A stretch of DNA of 64,000 nt from Entomortierella parvispora (Eukaryota > Mortierellomycota > Mortierellomycetes > Mortierellales > Mortierellaceae): positions 1,364,001-1,428,000 of the forward strand of contig OY752153.1 in NCBI GenBank assembly GCA_963573315.1, read 5' to 3'. A program made the translations under genes and the position numbers. The number at the start of each line of letters is the position of its first letter. Position 1 is the stretch's first letter. The notes beneath the pieces were generated by a model. It did no database searches and was not told the origin of the DNA. It worked only from the letters and a program-made list of their open reading frames with translations. Shown one piece after another: positions 22,618 through 33,446 of this stretch.

Positions 22618-25600
22618 ATGGTCTGGACCAGACGATTCTTGCCTCCCCAAGAGGCACTTCTCCGAGCAAACAAGGCACTTCTCCGAGCAAACAAGGCTCT
22701 GGAAAAGGCTTGCACTTCCCAGGACAAACGAAAAGCCCTCACACTTTGTGGGGATGCTAAGAAAGCACTGAACAGGATCGATTTCTTGGAAAACATCAGC
22801 AACAGCACCCTTAATCTGATCGTGTCGGTATACCGTGAGCACGGTCGGATTCTTGGAACCTTGGGGCAAGGGGACGAAGCAAACGTCAGTTATGATAAAG
22901 CGAACAAGTTGAGGTAAAGGTCGTTCTCACGGTGAAATGACCTTTTTGTCTCTGGTTAGTACATATCGGTAATCTCTATTTCTCAACCTCGTTCCCAATA
23001 GCATAACCATTGGAAATTATACGCCGACTCCCCCCCTTGCAACACCTGCAGCCCCTGTCACTTCTTCGTCGTCGACATCACCACCGATTCATCAGCCTGC
23101 AGCTGGCTCTCAGAGTCATGTGATAGCCAATGTGTCCTCCTCCAACCCTACCAGTCATGGTAAAGTGTCCCTACTAGAGACAATTTTTACCAACGACAGC
23201 CCTCTACCCAATATCGCTTGCACTCTTCCTCGACTATATGACAGGCTTGAGAACACCCGCCAACTTGCTTGCTGCCTTGGTCTTCTCCAAGCCTCGACAC
23301 TTCCGAAAGTCAAGCTGGATTTGCTTGTCCCATCAGCTCGAGACTGGCTTGATCTAATTAAAAAGAATCCAGATGAGAAAGCGAGGCTGGAAGCATTAGC
23401 CAAGGAACTACTTCGATCTCTTGTGCGCGATGATCTGAATGATAGAGGTGTCATTGCCGAGATCCTAAGCCTGGCACCTGTGATAGATAAAGGTGACTTC
23501 CAACGTTTGCTCAAGCTGTTTGTCGATGAGATCAAGGAATCGACCTTGCTGGATGTCCCGACCTTGGATGGACTGGCTCAGTTGATCCAGAGTGCCTCAC
23601 CTGATTATATCCATGTCGATGACCTCGTCCAGATCCTGGGTCTTTTATGTCTCCGCCTGCAAGTAACATTTCAAAAGTCGTCTGACCGTGTTTACCAGTT
23701 GACTTTGACAGTGTCCCGTGTTTTGGACGCCATGGTCGACATTGAGATCAAAGGCCTGGACCGAGAAAAGTTGCATGCTCCATTTCTTTCTTATTTGGAG
23801 GAGTTGAAAAAGTCCCAAGATCCGTTCCTGGTTTTTCAAGCAGCGTATGCTTATCAAGCACTGTTGAGTGTCCCGGATAACGAAGAGCCTTGGCAGGCAG
23901 CATTACGGCGAACAGGAGCAATCATCAGGGGAGTTGGAGGACTGGCCAGTGCAGTCAAAGGACTCAACATTGCCGAGTTCATCAATGGATTGCAGTTCAT
24001 CCAGGACGGACTCAGGGGTGCCAACCAGATTTTCAATATTGCTGTGGATGCATACAAGGGTGTCATGGAGATTAAGGAAAGCGGACAAGGTTTCATAGAA
24101 TCACTCAAGGAAGGTCTCAGCTTCAATCAAAAGCAGCCGTGGTATCCTGTATTGCGTGTAGTGGATGCATTGATCCAAAAGGGAGAACTCGTCAAACTTA
24201 AGGAGCTGGTCTTGAAGGTGCCTTGTCTCCTCGATCTGACGTTTCAATGGGGTCTGTGTCAGCGCCTAGGATACCTGGCTGCGTCACCAAATCTTGATGC
24301 CCAGAGTCAGAGAGATGCTGTGGCATTCTTGGGCGAGATATACTGGAACGAATCAGAGTGGGGCCATGAACCAGCTATCCAGCAGTACATTCTGGATACC
24401 CTATTGCAACTGAAATCTATGTCCGATCTTGATATACCAGGTATAAATTATAAAGGCTTATTGATGTTACCCGCGGTCTTTGGTACCATAGGGTTTCTCG
24501 TCAAATTGGCTGACTCATTTCCTGAATTTCTTCACTATAGGAACAATCTCGTTCACAGCCACAGAGTTGTTACAGGAATTGAAGAGCGATGGAGATGCCA
24601 CCAAACAAGCACGTTATGAAGCAACTATAAAGTCTGGACAGAAGCCCCACCATTGGAGTATTGCTGTGCCATATCCGAGTCCACCAACCACTCTCCTTGA
24701 ACGAGTTCAAAAAAAGACGTTGATTTGGCGCGAGTTACAACAGTATCAACACCGCCGCCGAGAAGAACATGCGGAGCTGGCCGAACAGCGTCGCGTCGTC
24801 TATATCCCCCTACAAGCCAAGGTTAGCCGAAATTCGTCCAATACTGAGATCTTCGAACTCACAGATAAGGTGAACGAGTTTCTGACCAGTGAAAAGAAAG
24901 TGTTCCTGATCTTGGGCGACTCTGGAGCTGGCAAGTCCTCGTTCAATCTTGATCTGGAGTTACAGCTGTGGAGCGAATACCAAACCAGTCAAAAATGGAT
25001 TCCTATCTTTGTGTCGTTGCCAAAAATACGCAAGCCTGAGGAAGATCTTATTCCGAAGCAGTTGCGCATATACGGTTTTGAGGATGATCACATCAAGGAG
25101 CTCAAGGCTCACCACAATTTCATTTTGATATGCGACGGCTACGATGAGTGCCAGAAAAGGTCGAACCTCTACAACGACAATCGACTGAATAGGCCCGGTG
25201 AATGGAAGGTCAAGATGGTGATCAGCTGCAGAAGCGAGTACCTCGATCCCAACTATCAATACCTCTTCCAGCCAGGAGATCAGAATGACCGGAGAGGTGC
25301 AGCCTATTTTCAAGAAGCTGTGATCGTTCCATTCTCTACATCCAAGATTCACGCCTACATTCATGGATATATCAACAAGTATGGGTCAACGGATGACACG
25401 ATTTGGAGTGTCGAAAAGTACAGGAACGCGATCGAGAGCATACTCAACCTTTCAGAATTGGTGACGAATCCCTTTCTCTTGTCGTTGGCGCTCGAGGTTC
25501 TACCGTCGATGGTCACCAGGCAAGGATTCAGACCTGGAAAAATGTATAGAGTAACTCTCTATGATCAGTTCCTAGAACTGTGGGTGGAACGAGGCGAGAA

Positions 25601-26213
25601 GAGAATTATAAGCAGCAGGGCATTGAGCGCTGAGGATCAAAAGGCATATCGGCTGCTGTCGAGTGACAACTTCTCGCGGCATGCGATCGAACTCGTCAAG
25701 AATCTGGCGGTCGGCATATATTGCAATCAACGCGGCACACCCGTGGTCGATTTTTCACCATTCAAGGACAAAGGCAGTTGGAAGGCAGCATTCTTTGGCG
25801 GTGACGATGTAATGAACCTGTTGCGTAACTCCATACCCCTCGTCCGTAGTGGAAATCTACACCGGTTCATCCACAAATCTGTACTGGAGTATGGGTTCGC
25901 CCGTGCAACCTTTGAGCCATTGGACGAAGCGCGAGATGAGCGTAGTTTGGTCGTTCAATGGAAGAAACAGCATGGATTTGTCAGAGATAGCTTGGTAACG
26001 TCAGCTCTACCGCTGTTCCGCATGAACCTTGTCGATCAGCCATCCATACTCAGTTTCCTAGCCGATCGCGTCCAGCTGAGCCAGGAATTTGAAAATCAAC
26101 TGCGCGACATTATCCATCTTTCAAAGACAGACAAGCACGTCGGTCTGGCTGCAGCAAACGCCATTACTATTTTGGTGCGTGCGGGTATTCAGTTTAATGG
26201 AGCAGATCTCTGA
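22618..26213 (+). CDS. STAND protein: helical N-terminus plus NACHT, ending at an in-frame TGA
   Basis: Exons are 22618-22913, 23002-24440 and 24541-26213, with matching phases, giving 1135 aa. Residues 1-98 are a helical MIT/TPR-like segment (ALEKACTSQDKRKALTLCGDA) containing a 21-bp tandem duplication (LLRANKA twice). A Ser/Pro/Thr linker and a long helical region (~130-570) follow. The NACHT ATPase has a P-loop GDSGAGKS at ~704-711, a Walker B-like ICDGYDE ending at ~781 and a sensor-type MVISCRSEYLDP near ~810. The tail contains HLSKTDKHVGLAAANAIT and FNGADL. The frame stops at TGA 26211-26213, but beyond it the same frame runs on as pentapeptide-like text and a WD40 propeller to 28121. 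NACHT-WD40 proteins act as NLR-like sensors in fungi; whether this truncated form works is unknown. Confidence 0.75.
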
Positions 26214-28121
26214 GGAATTCGAGTCCCTGGAGCGGATCTGAGTTGTGGCAGCTTCGACTCAGCTCAGTTTCAAAGAGCAGATCTGAGAAACACTAATCTT
26301 CAGAGTATTTGGCTGCGCCTGGCCGACTTGAGCGGGTGCCAGATGCAGGGAGTCAAGTTCGGCGAATATCCGTATCTTGAGGCAGGTGATGAGGTCGGTT
26401 CTTGTGTCTTCTCCCCAGATGGAAAACACTTGATGGTTGTACTCCGCTGCTCAATTGTCATATATGACACGGCAACATGGGATGCGATTTCTGCTCAAGC
26501 GATGATTGCCAGCATCACAAACATCACGGATTCCTTTGATAGTCTCTCGAATGATTCCAATGGCACTGACCGGGAATTGATGATGTTGGATATTAAGACA
26601 GGTGGTTGGAGTTCATCCTCTTTGAATTCACCCAGAGGCGACCATTTCGCCTCAGACAGTTACTTCGACAAGGCCGTGCGACTGTGGGATGCACAGACTG
26701 GCGACCATAGCTCTACCTTGAGGGATCATACCAGAGCTGTTACTTCTGTGGCTTATTCACCCAGTGGCCACCAGATCGCATCTGGCAGTTACGACATGGA
26801 CGTGCAATTGTGGAATGCACAGACTGGCGTTCATATCTCCACCTTTGTTGGCCCCACTTGCCAGGTTAACTCTGTGACATACTCTCCTAGTGGCCGCTAT
26901 ATCGCATCTGGCAATTGTGACAACACCGTATGGCTGTGGGATTCACAGACTGGCCACCATAGCTTTACCTTGAGGGGTCATACCGACGTTGTTACTTCTG
27001 TAGCTTATTCACCCAGTGGCCACCAGATCGCATCTGGCAGTTACGACATGGCCGTGCGATTGTGGGCTGCACAGACTGGCGTTCATATCTCCACCTTGAG
27101 TGGTCACACCCGCTGGGTTAGCTCTGTGGCGTACTCACCTAATGGCCGTTATATCGCATCTGGCAGTTGGGACAACACTGTACGACTGTGGGATGCACAG
27201 ACTGGCGACCATAGCTCTACCTTGAGGGGTCATACCGACGCCGTTACTTCTGTGGCTTATTCACCCAATGGCCACCAGATTGCATCTGGCAGCTATGACA
27301 AGACCGTGCGATTGTGGGATGCACAGACTGGCGTCCTTATCTCCACCTTGAGTGGTCACACCCACTGCGTTAACTCTGTGGCGTACTCACCTAGTGGCTG
27401 CTATATCGCATCTGGCAGTATTGACAGAACCGTGCGACTGTGGGATGCACAGACTGGCGACCATAGTTCTACCTTGAGGGATCATACCGACGCTGTTACT
27501 TCTGTGGCTTATTCACCCAATGGCCACCAGATCGCATCTGGTGGCGACGACAAAACCGTGCAACGGTGGGATGCGCAGAGTGGCGTTCATTGCTCTACCT
27601 TAAGTGGTCACACTGGCGCTGTTTGCTCTGTAGCGTATTCACCCAGTGGCAACCAAATCGCATCAGGCAGCCACGACGCGACCGTTCGACTGTGGGATAC
27701 ACAGACAGGCGACCATAGCTCTACCTTGCGGGGTCATACCAACGCTGTTACTTCTGTAGCGTATTCACCCAATGGCCACCAGATCGCATCTGGCAGCTAT
27801 GACAGGACTGTGCGACTGTGGAGCACAGAGACCGGTCAATGTCTGGCTTTCTTAGATAGAATGCTAGATATGTCGCTCAGCATTGCATGGAAGGCGACCT
27901 CTGATGGTATATATGTCGTAATTGGTGGCCAAGAGAATTCGGTGCGAGAATGGAAGGTCGAGAATGATGGGATAGAAATAAGGCTAACTCTGCATTGGCA
28001 ATCGGCCAAAGGCAAACTTGTACTGTCGAAAGCCTCAATTCGAGGAGTGCAGGATATCAGCGAGATGAACAAACGGCTCTTTCAGCAGCAGAATAGTGGT
28101 GTGTGGCTTGGTGCTTATTGA
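26214..28121 (+). CDS. WD40 propeller half of the NACHT gene (downstream of the TGA)
   Basis: The frame stays open for 635 codons after the TGA at 26211-26213. It begins GIRVPGADLSCGSFDSAQF and RADLRNTNLQSIWL (pentapeptide-like A/N-D/N-L-x-x units). It then has a diverged blade (SPDGKHLMVVL), nine 126-bp WD40 units (26700-27833) and a closing region (AWKATSDGIYVVIGGQENSV). The first in-frame ATG is 26328, if it were translated alone. The units alternate between two types, GDHSSTLRGHTDAVTSVAYS and GVHISTLSGHTxxVxSVAYS. In a full-length protein this would be the ligand-sensing C-terminus. The open frame suggests that the nonsense change is recent, is bypassed, or that the halves are separate. 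Readthrough is not shown. Confidence 0.65.
   Translation, partial: GIRVPGADLSCGSFDSAQFQRADLRNTNLQSIWLRLADLSGCQMQGVKFGEYPYLEAGDEVGSCVFSPDGKHLMVVLRCSIVIYDTATWDAISAQAMIASITNITDSFDSLSNDSNGTDRELMMLDIKTGGWSSSSLNSPRGDHFASDSYFDKAVRLWDAQTGDHSSTLRDHTRAVTSVAYSPSGHQIASGSYDMDVQLWNAQTGVHISTFVGPTCQVNSVTYSPSGRYIASGNCDNTVWLWDSQTGHHSFTLRGHTDVVTSVAYSPSGHQIASGSYDMAVRLWAAQTGVHISTLSGHTRWVSSVAYSPNGRYIASGSWDNTVRLWDAQTGDHSSTLRGHTDAVTSVAYSPNGHQIASGSYDKTVRLWDAQTGVLISTLSGHTHCVNSVAYSPSGCYIASGSIDRTVRLWDAQTGDHSSTLRDHTDAVTSVAYSPNGHQIASGGDDKTVQRWDAQSGVHCSTLSGHTGAVCSVAYSPSGNQIASGSHDATVRLWDTQTGDHSSTLRGHTNAVTSVAYSPNGHQIASGSYDRTVRLWSTETGQCLAFLDRMLDMSLSIAWKATSDGIYVVIGGQENSVREWKVENDGIEIRLTLHWQSAKGKLVLSKASIRGVQDISEMNKRLFQQQNSGVWLGAY
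26700..27833 (+). repeat. Nine tandem 126-bp WD40 units in alternating A/B order
   Basis: Units start at about 26700, 26826, 26952, 27078, 27204, 27330, 27456, 27582 and 27708, each encoding 42 residues. Odd units share GDHSSTLRGHT...GHQIASGSYD and even units share GVHISTLSGHT...GRYIASG, so the higher-order unit is 252 bp. Differences cluster just after GHT (RAV, CQV, DVV, RWV, DAV, HCV, DAV, GAV, NAV) and around the SGSxDxTV turn. This is expected for homogenised repeats under diversifying selection. Confidence 0.9.
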
Positions 28122-29304
28122 AAGGCGAGATAGCATCTTGTCGATATACTTTTCCTTTCCTTTCTCACATTGTTAATGAGCTACAGGACAAAATCGGCTC
28201 AATAATCGATTCACTCATACTCCAGCATGCCTGTGCTCAGATTAGTCGAAAATAAAGGTTCATATTTTTCACGAATTTTGGCTATGTACCTTCTTTTTGC
28301 GAGGGAGATTGGAGCGGAGCAAAAGAGGCGAAGGTGGTGACATTCCCACACCTCCACATCGGCACTCCCACACCACCTATTTCCTCATTGTACTCATTTC
28401 TTGAAATGCATTGAACACATTGCACACTCGCACTGCCATAGTGAGGTCAGGGTGCCAAGAGAAAGAGAAGCACGCCACCAAAATCCAATGTTGCACACTG
28501 AGTTCAGGGAGGAGAATGTCTATCGAGGGAGCCTGGGGAGGGATGATCAAAGACGCATAGGATGAGTGGCAAAGAAAAGGAGGAAAAGAAAGATGGAAAG
28601 CTGTAATCCGAAGCAAAACCAAGGACTCTTATACTCCGCCTTGATAGATGCGTTGACACCAATATTCAAGCTCCACCCTTGGTTGTAGTTGAGGTCGCAC
28701 ACCAGTTTATCCACCGTCTCGATAGGGACGCCATCGCTAAACTGTGGAAGCACCGTTGCGAAATTACAATTGCCAGGAAGAAGGAATGCGGTATCCGCCC
28801 CAAGATGAAACGACAAGAACAATGCCCTCTGGGGTGATACTGCCCTCCTGACACCTGCCCCTGTGGCGTGCCTCCTCGCCGACCACCTTCACGTCGTCTG
28901 CCCCGGTGCTCAGGATGGTCCAATCTCAGCGGATCACTGTTGGCCGGTACAGTACACGCGGCCAAGTTCACTTATCGACACTAGAAAAAATGGGAACATC
29001 CATACTCTACAATATTACACGGCGACGAGTCGTGGCATTTGTTTCGCGGGGATCGCTAGACCATGCGGCTGCGTCAGGTCATAGATAGCTCAGTTTATAT
29101 ACTCCACTTCTCTGGCTCTGCATGGCAAATAAAATGTTGCAAGAAAAAAAAAAACAGGTTTGTGCTTCACAGATCCCATGGAGCACGACCTGACAGGAAA
29201 AGTGGCAACTCCTTGATTATGTTCAATTGAAACACGCCCGTCGCCCTCCTCCCCTGCCCACATGCACACAGATCACTTGAACAGTTTGCCCTTTCTAGTT
29301 TATT
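28122..29304. other. Intergenic region
   Basis: No firm gene. An AATAAA near 28250 could end the NACHT-WD40 transcript. On the minus strand, 28970-28600 shows fragments that look translated (GEEARHRGRCQEGSITPEG, then VDKLVCDLNYNQGWSLNIG) but in two different frames with no workable intron between them. This may be a decayed gene. Confidence 0.4.
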
Positions 29305-31194
29305 TCAATGACCGAGATAGTCATCAATAAACTGTCTCTCTTCCTCTGTCTCTGGGCAGCCTACTTCTCGTGGCCACAAAGATAACGGCACCTCTATCTC
29401 CGGCCGGTTCTCTTGCAGCCATTGAACTGATTTTGGCATGAACGCTGGATTCGTCTCCGTCCTCTGGTGACAGTACCATAGTCCCTTGACCCTTCTTAGT
29501 CTCCGCCAATGGCGGCAAATCCATTGAACGTCCACACTCCTGGTTTGGTCCTCATCATCGGCGTGGTGGTGACGTTCATCTATCATTTCCGCCCGAGGTA
29601 AAATCAAGCCTTCGATATCAAACACGCGCATGGACGTCAAGCCTCTCCACAAATCCAATCCATGCTTCACATCGATTTGTAGCGGGCTTTGCTGTGCCCA
29701 GTCCAAATTCCCTTGGACAAGGCAGAGCTCTCGAAGTTTCGTCAGTGGAGCCACTAATTCATAGAACCATTGATACTCGCCTGGACAAGCTTTGTAGCTC
29801 GGGTTACCTCCGCCAGGGTAGTTAACAAGGTCGACAGGCTCAGTCTTGTCACTTGTGTCAGAACCATTAACACCAATGCGGAGAATCTCGAGACCAGATG
29901 CGCAAGGCCAAATACCTTTGGTAGACTGAAATCTGACAGACGGCCGTGCTCCTTCCTGCTGATCAATATTCCCTGCTACAGTCTTCAGGTCTGCACGTTG
30001 CCTTAGCCGTTGCTGCTCCATCATCAATCGATTAAGAAACGAGATCGGTAATTCGGAAAAGCAATCAGACTCGAGTTCCTCAGGGTCTGACTCAAACCTT
30101 TGGCTCCTCGGGGCGATCCCTGCGTACCGCATCAGCAATTCATTTCGTGCTCGGAAATCAACCTCTTTCAAGTGGGGCATGGACTCTAGCAACGCATGCA
30201 TCTCCTCGCTTCGAAAATTGGCACAGGCTCGGATGTTGAGTCGCTTCAAAGACCGTGCTAGTACCGGAGATTGAATCAGGGCAAAGACCGAAATAGCGCC
30301 AAAGCCGTCGCATCGCTCCACCGTCAAATTTTCAAAGCTGAACCGATCCTGTTGTGGACTAGAATCACCAACTGAAGAAGGGCTTGTCGAGGCAAAGTCG
30401 GTCACTGTTTCAACTATGGTTGTGGCTCTGACTGCCGCTTGAAGCACAACAGAAATAGCCATGTCCCTGTAAACTTGAGAACACCGATATACCCAACGTG
30501 CATTATGACCAAAGATGCCAGATGATGCGAACACGGGTCGAATTGTCCCTCCAGAGATAATTGAGAGAGATGTCCAGCGTCTAATGGGTCCTCGAGGGAA
30601 ATTCTTTTCCCGCTTCTGGTACATATTGCGAGCCTGTCCAATTTTTTCTAGTAGACCTGCAAAGACAGCTGCCTGAAGGTGACCAGGGAGCATTTTGTGC
30701 GCGTGCAATCGTAAACTCATTTGCTCCTCCTTAGTTTCATCAGATAAGATCTGTCCTGGAGCGGGATAGAGACGTTTGACATTCTTATGGAGAAGAACCT
30801 CTGACGGGTTTTCGGGCCAGGAGAAAAACACTGACGGTCCGCCTTCCTGCTGTGGAAACAGCTGAGGCACAGTGTTGTTGTGCACCTCAAGCTTATCTTG
30901 CCATTTAATCGTGACGGATTGGATCAAATGACTATTGCGAATGAGTCCTGATAGCGGGGGAGTGGACCTGAATGTTGAGAATAGAGGGGCTGAGGTCGCT
31001 GCTGCGAAGAGGGGAAACAGCGCCGGGAGGTAACAGGGATAGTCTGCCAGAGTCACATGGCGCCAGAGAAGAGGAGTGAAGGCATCGAACATAAACCGGT
31101 TGAGGCGTACACAGCATGTAATACTCGTCCCATCAAGATAGGTCGCGATGGCATCGACGAGCTCCGGGATGCTGAAGACCAAGGTGCTGCTCAT
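29305..31194 (-). CDS. F-box protein, single exon (629 aa)
   Basis: The start ATG is at 31194. Residues ~6-50 form an F-box-like motif: VFSIPELVDAIATYLDG, then CCVRLNRFMFDAFTPLLWRH. A long region with irregular leucine-rich units follows (FENLTVERCDGFGAISVFAL, LKRLNIRACANFRSEEMHAL, LREVDF-like LKEVDFRARNELLMRY, LRELCLVQGNLDW, MRVFDIEGLIL). The end is RRLRRVKGLWYCHQ and a short acidic tail. It presumably supplies substrate specificity to an SCF ubiquitin ligase. It is longer than the 460-aa F-box protein upstream and clearly different from it outside the F-box, so they are not recent duplicates. Confidence 0.8.
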   Translation of the reverse strand: MSSTLVFSIPELVDAIATYLDGTSITCCVRLNRFMFDAFTPLLWRHVTLADYPCYLPALFPLFAAATSAPLFSTFRSTPPLSGLIRNSHLIQSVTIKWQDKLEVHNNTVPQLFPQQEGGPSVFFSWPENPSEVLLHKNVKRLYPAPGQILSDETKEEQMSLRLHAHKMLPGHLQAAVFAGLLEKIGQARNMYQKREKNFPRGPIRRWTSLSIISGGTIRPVFASSGIFGHNARWVYRCSQVYRDMAISVVLQAAVRATTIVETVTDFASTSPSSVGDSSPQQDRFSFENLTVERCDGFGAISVFALIQSPVLARSLKRLNIRACANFRSEEMHALLESMPHLKEVDFRARNELLMRYAGIAPRSQRFESDPEELESDCFSELPISFLNRLMMEQQRLRQRADLKTVAGNIDQQEGARPSVRFQSTKGIWPCASGLEILRIGVNGSDTSDKTEPVDLVNYPGGGNPSYKACPGEYQWFYELVAPLTKLRELCLVQGNLDWAQQSPLQIDVKHGLDLWRGLTSMRVFDIEGLILPRAEMIDERHHHADDEDQTRSVDVQWICRHWRRLRRVKGLWYCHQRTETNPAFMPKSVQWLQENRPEIEVPLSLWPREVGCPETEEERQFIDDYLGH

Positions 31195-32298
31195 TCGTAT
31201 TGTGATCGATGGATGCGTTGTGCTTTGAATGTTTGTTGGTTTCTCATTTTGATTTTGTGCTTTTGCATGTGGCTTTTGTTCCTAGAAATATTGTGAGGAC
31301 ATGGTCAGGACATAAATCACATCTTTTTCGTCGACCAGGAGCTCATCCATCTAATCAAAAGTTCAAATGCTTCAAATGCCGTGCAAGTCCCCTTCGGTAG
31401 GGTGCCCAGGAACAAACCGATCGACTCAGGGATACAGGAGATGATCAAGTATACCCAATTGACAATTCTGGGCTGAGTTTCGTTAAGCTGTCAAGGAATG
31501 GAGATCGATCGCGGAGAGGACATTGCTCAATTGCTAGCTCAAAGCTGCTATCACCCGTCTCCGATAACGACGACAACGACGACAACGACAACAATCTACT
31601 TCTGACCACACTCACCTGCTCAGTAATACGGATCTTGACCAGAACAGGGATACCCCTATGAAGATCCGCCTCACGGCCGCAAAAACGGACAGAACTTTCA
31701 TGGAGACAGTGGATGGTGCAGACAAGATAACGACTAGCCCCAACACTCAGCATCAGCTCAAGTAACAGGGACAGAATAACTCACCTTGGCTAACGGGTAG
31801 GTTGAGGATTCAGTGAAAACATCACTCAGGACTCACACCTGCAGACACGACCCAAAGACGGAGAGTATGAGATTTTCATCCAGCATTCGAGTTCATTCCT
31901 CTCAAATAGCCCCGCCCCTTGAGGGTGGAGTCCGTGAAGACCGAATGTGCAGTGAATTTCTGAGTGGTGAAGTCAGGACTGGAGACACAGACATGGAAAC
32001 TTTAACATGGGAGTGCGTTTGAGAAAATGTAGGGCATCAATGGCTTAGGGTACATGGGTTGTTGTTTTTTGGTAAACGACACCGTGGTTCCGATCTCGGT
32101 TCCAAACATGCCTGAACATGACTACTCTCTTCCAACGCCCTCAGTCGTGTTTTCAGCTTGAAAAGCAGCGGACGTGTCGTTCGTCCTCGCTTAAAAGATT
32201 CAATAAAAAATATTGGTCTATTGATCAGAAGGATTTCGAATGTTTATTCAAGAGGGCAGAGGAAAGAGTGATCGTCATAATGTCCACGCCTTTTTCCA
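31195..32298. other. Intergenic region with possible small minus-strand exons
   Basis: This region lies upstream of the F-box gene starting at 31194 and downstream of the promethin-like gene ending at 32299. Minus-strand text at 31753-31445 contains plausible donors (GAGCAG|GTGAGT, and GCCAAG|GTGAGT near 31785) and protein-like segments, but I could not assemble a frame-consistent model. I make no gene call. Confidence 0.4.
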
Positions 32299-32980
32299 CT
32301 ATCGGTGAGTAGAAGTCCTGCCACCACCGCCCGCCGTGACAGGCTTCATGCCGTCTTTGGTATGACTAGCTTCTTGTTGAAAACCATGGCCCATCGATTC
32401 GGCACGACCCCTCGAATCCTCTGCTCCTTGGCGAGCCTTTGCCGCCGTGGTAGTGATTTGGTGGTCAACAGAGTCTCCAAAGACCCTGTTCAAGACCACA
32501 AAAGCCATGTACAGACAAAATCCCACAAATCCAACACCGGTCGCGATCATAAGAGTGACGCCAAGGGTAGGAAGTAAAAACGTGGATGCAAACATGACAA
32601 ACCCGCCCTATTTGTTTTGTTTTCAGTAAGATTCAATATTTTCGTTTCATAAAGATATAGCAATTCAATCTGAGTTTTACCTCGACCACAGAGAACGCGA
32701 TTCCGCCGAGGACAAAGCATCCTACAGTGACAATACTCATGAACCCAAAGAAGCAGCCGAGAGGGATGGCACTCAAGCCACAAAAACCAAGGAGTCCGAC
32801 CTTGAGAAGGAGAGGGGCTCGGTTGAACAGCTCCTTGGCGCGTTGCAAGACTGGCTGGATGTAGTTTTGAAAGACCCCAGTTTTTTTCACGGCAGAGATA
32901 GCTGATCGCGCTTGATCCTGCGTCTTTTGGGTGGCGTCGTGCAACATTTCGGTGGCGGACGTGAGGGTTTGCTCCGACAT
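32299..32980 (-). CDS. Promethin/LDAF1-like lipid-droplet membrane protein
   Basis: Two exons (32980-32681 and 32607-32299) join in phase 0, giving 202 aa from the ATG at 32980. Residues ~1-50 are helical and amphipathic (SEQTLTSATEMLHDATQKTQ). Four close hydrophobic segments follow at ~55-145: APLLLKVGLLGFCGLSAIPL, FMSIVTVGCFVLGGIAFSVV, MFASTFLLPTLGVTLMIA and VGFVGFCLYMAFVVL. A polar Gly/Ser/Thr tail follows. Four tightly packed membrane segments between helical ends are typical of the promethin family (LDAF1/TMEM159 in animals, Ldo proteins in yeast), which partner seipin at ER sites where lipid droplets form. The call rests on topology and general similarity, so another small four-pass protein remains possible. 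Confidence 0.55.
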
Positions 32981-33446
32981 TGTTTTGAAGTCTTGGTGGG
33001 TAAGAACAAGGTGAAGGTAGAAAGATGCAACAAAGGTAGATTGTTTGCAGAATCAAAGGAACGGGGAGGTGGAAGAGAAAACAGGGGAAGAACGAAGGAA
33101 TTCACTGTCCTAAAAAGACCAACTCCATCATTACTTTCGTATATCACTCGGCCAATATGGAGCTTCATCAATGGCCATCACTGACGGCACTCTCCATCAC
33201 GTCCACGGAAAGCCGGTCGCCATGTTCTCGTGTTCTCGATCCAACTCTTGCTCTCGAAAGTCGTCAGGCACAAAAACAACGAAGAATTGCGACTTTAATC
33301 AAGATGGAGGCAGCTCGTTGACTCGATCAGGCAACCAGTTCCGGGTTTACATGGGGAATGGATCATTCATAGACAGAGTTTTAATATATTTGTTCCGATG
33401 ATGTTGCTGATGACCACGCAGATATTCGGATCTTGAAGGTCTGCAA
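32981..33446. promoter_or_regulatory. Intergenic region upstream of the promethin-like gene
   Basis: These 466 bp lie between two minus-strand genes, the 3' end of RidA and the start of the promethin-like gene. They presumably hold the promoter of the latter. No clear TATA box or operator is visible. A poly-purine stretch (33060-33105) is present. Confidence 0.35.

Noticed and set aside
26211-26213. TGA as a selenocysteine codon
   Set aside because: The related locus has an ordinary Arg at this place, the site is not an enzyme active centre, and selenoprotein machinery is rare in fungi.
28600-28970. Protein-like minus-strand fragments (GEEARHRGRCQEG..., VDKLVCDLNYNQGW...)
   Set aside because: They sit in two frames with only a 26-nt gap usable as an intron, and I do not recognise the family. 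This is perhaps a relic, not enough to call.
31445-32020. Minus-strand stretch with two good donor sites and short protein-like pieces
   Set aside because: No combination of donors and acceptors kept an open frame of useful length.
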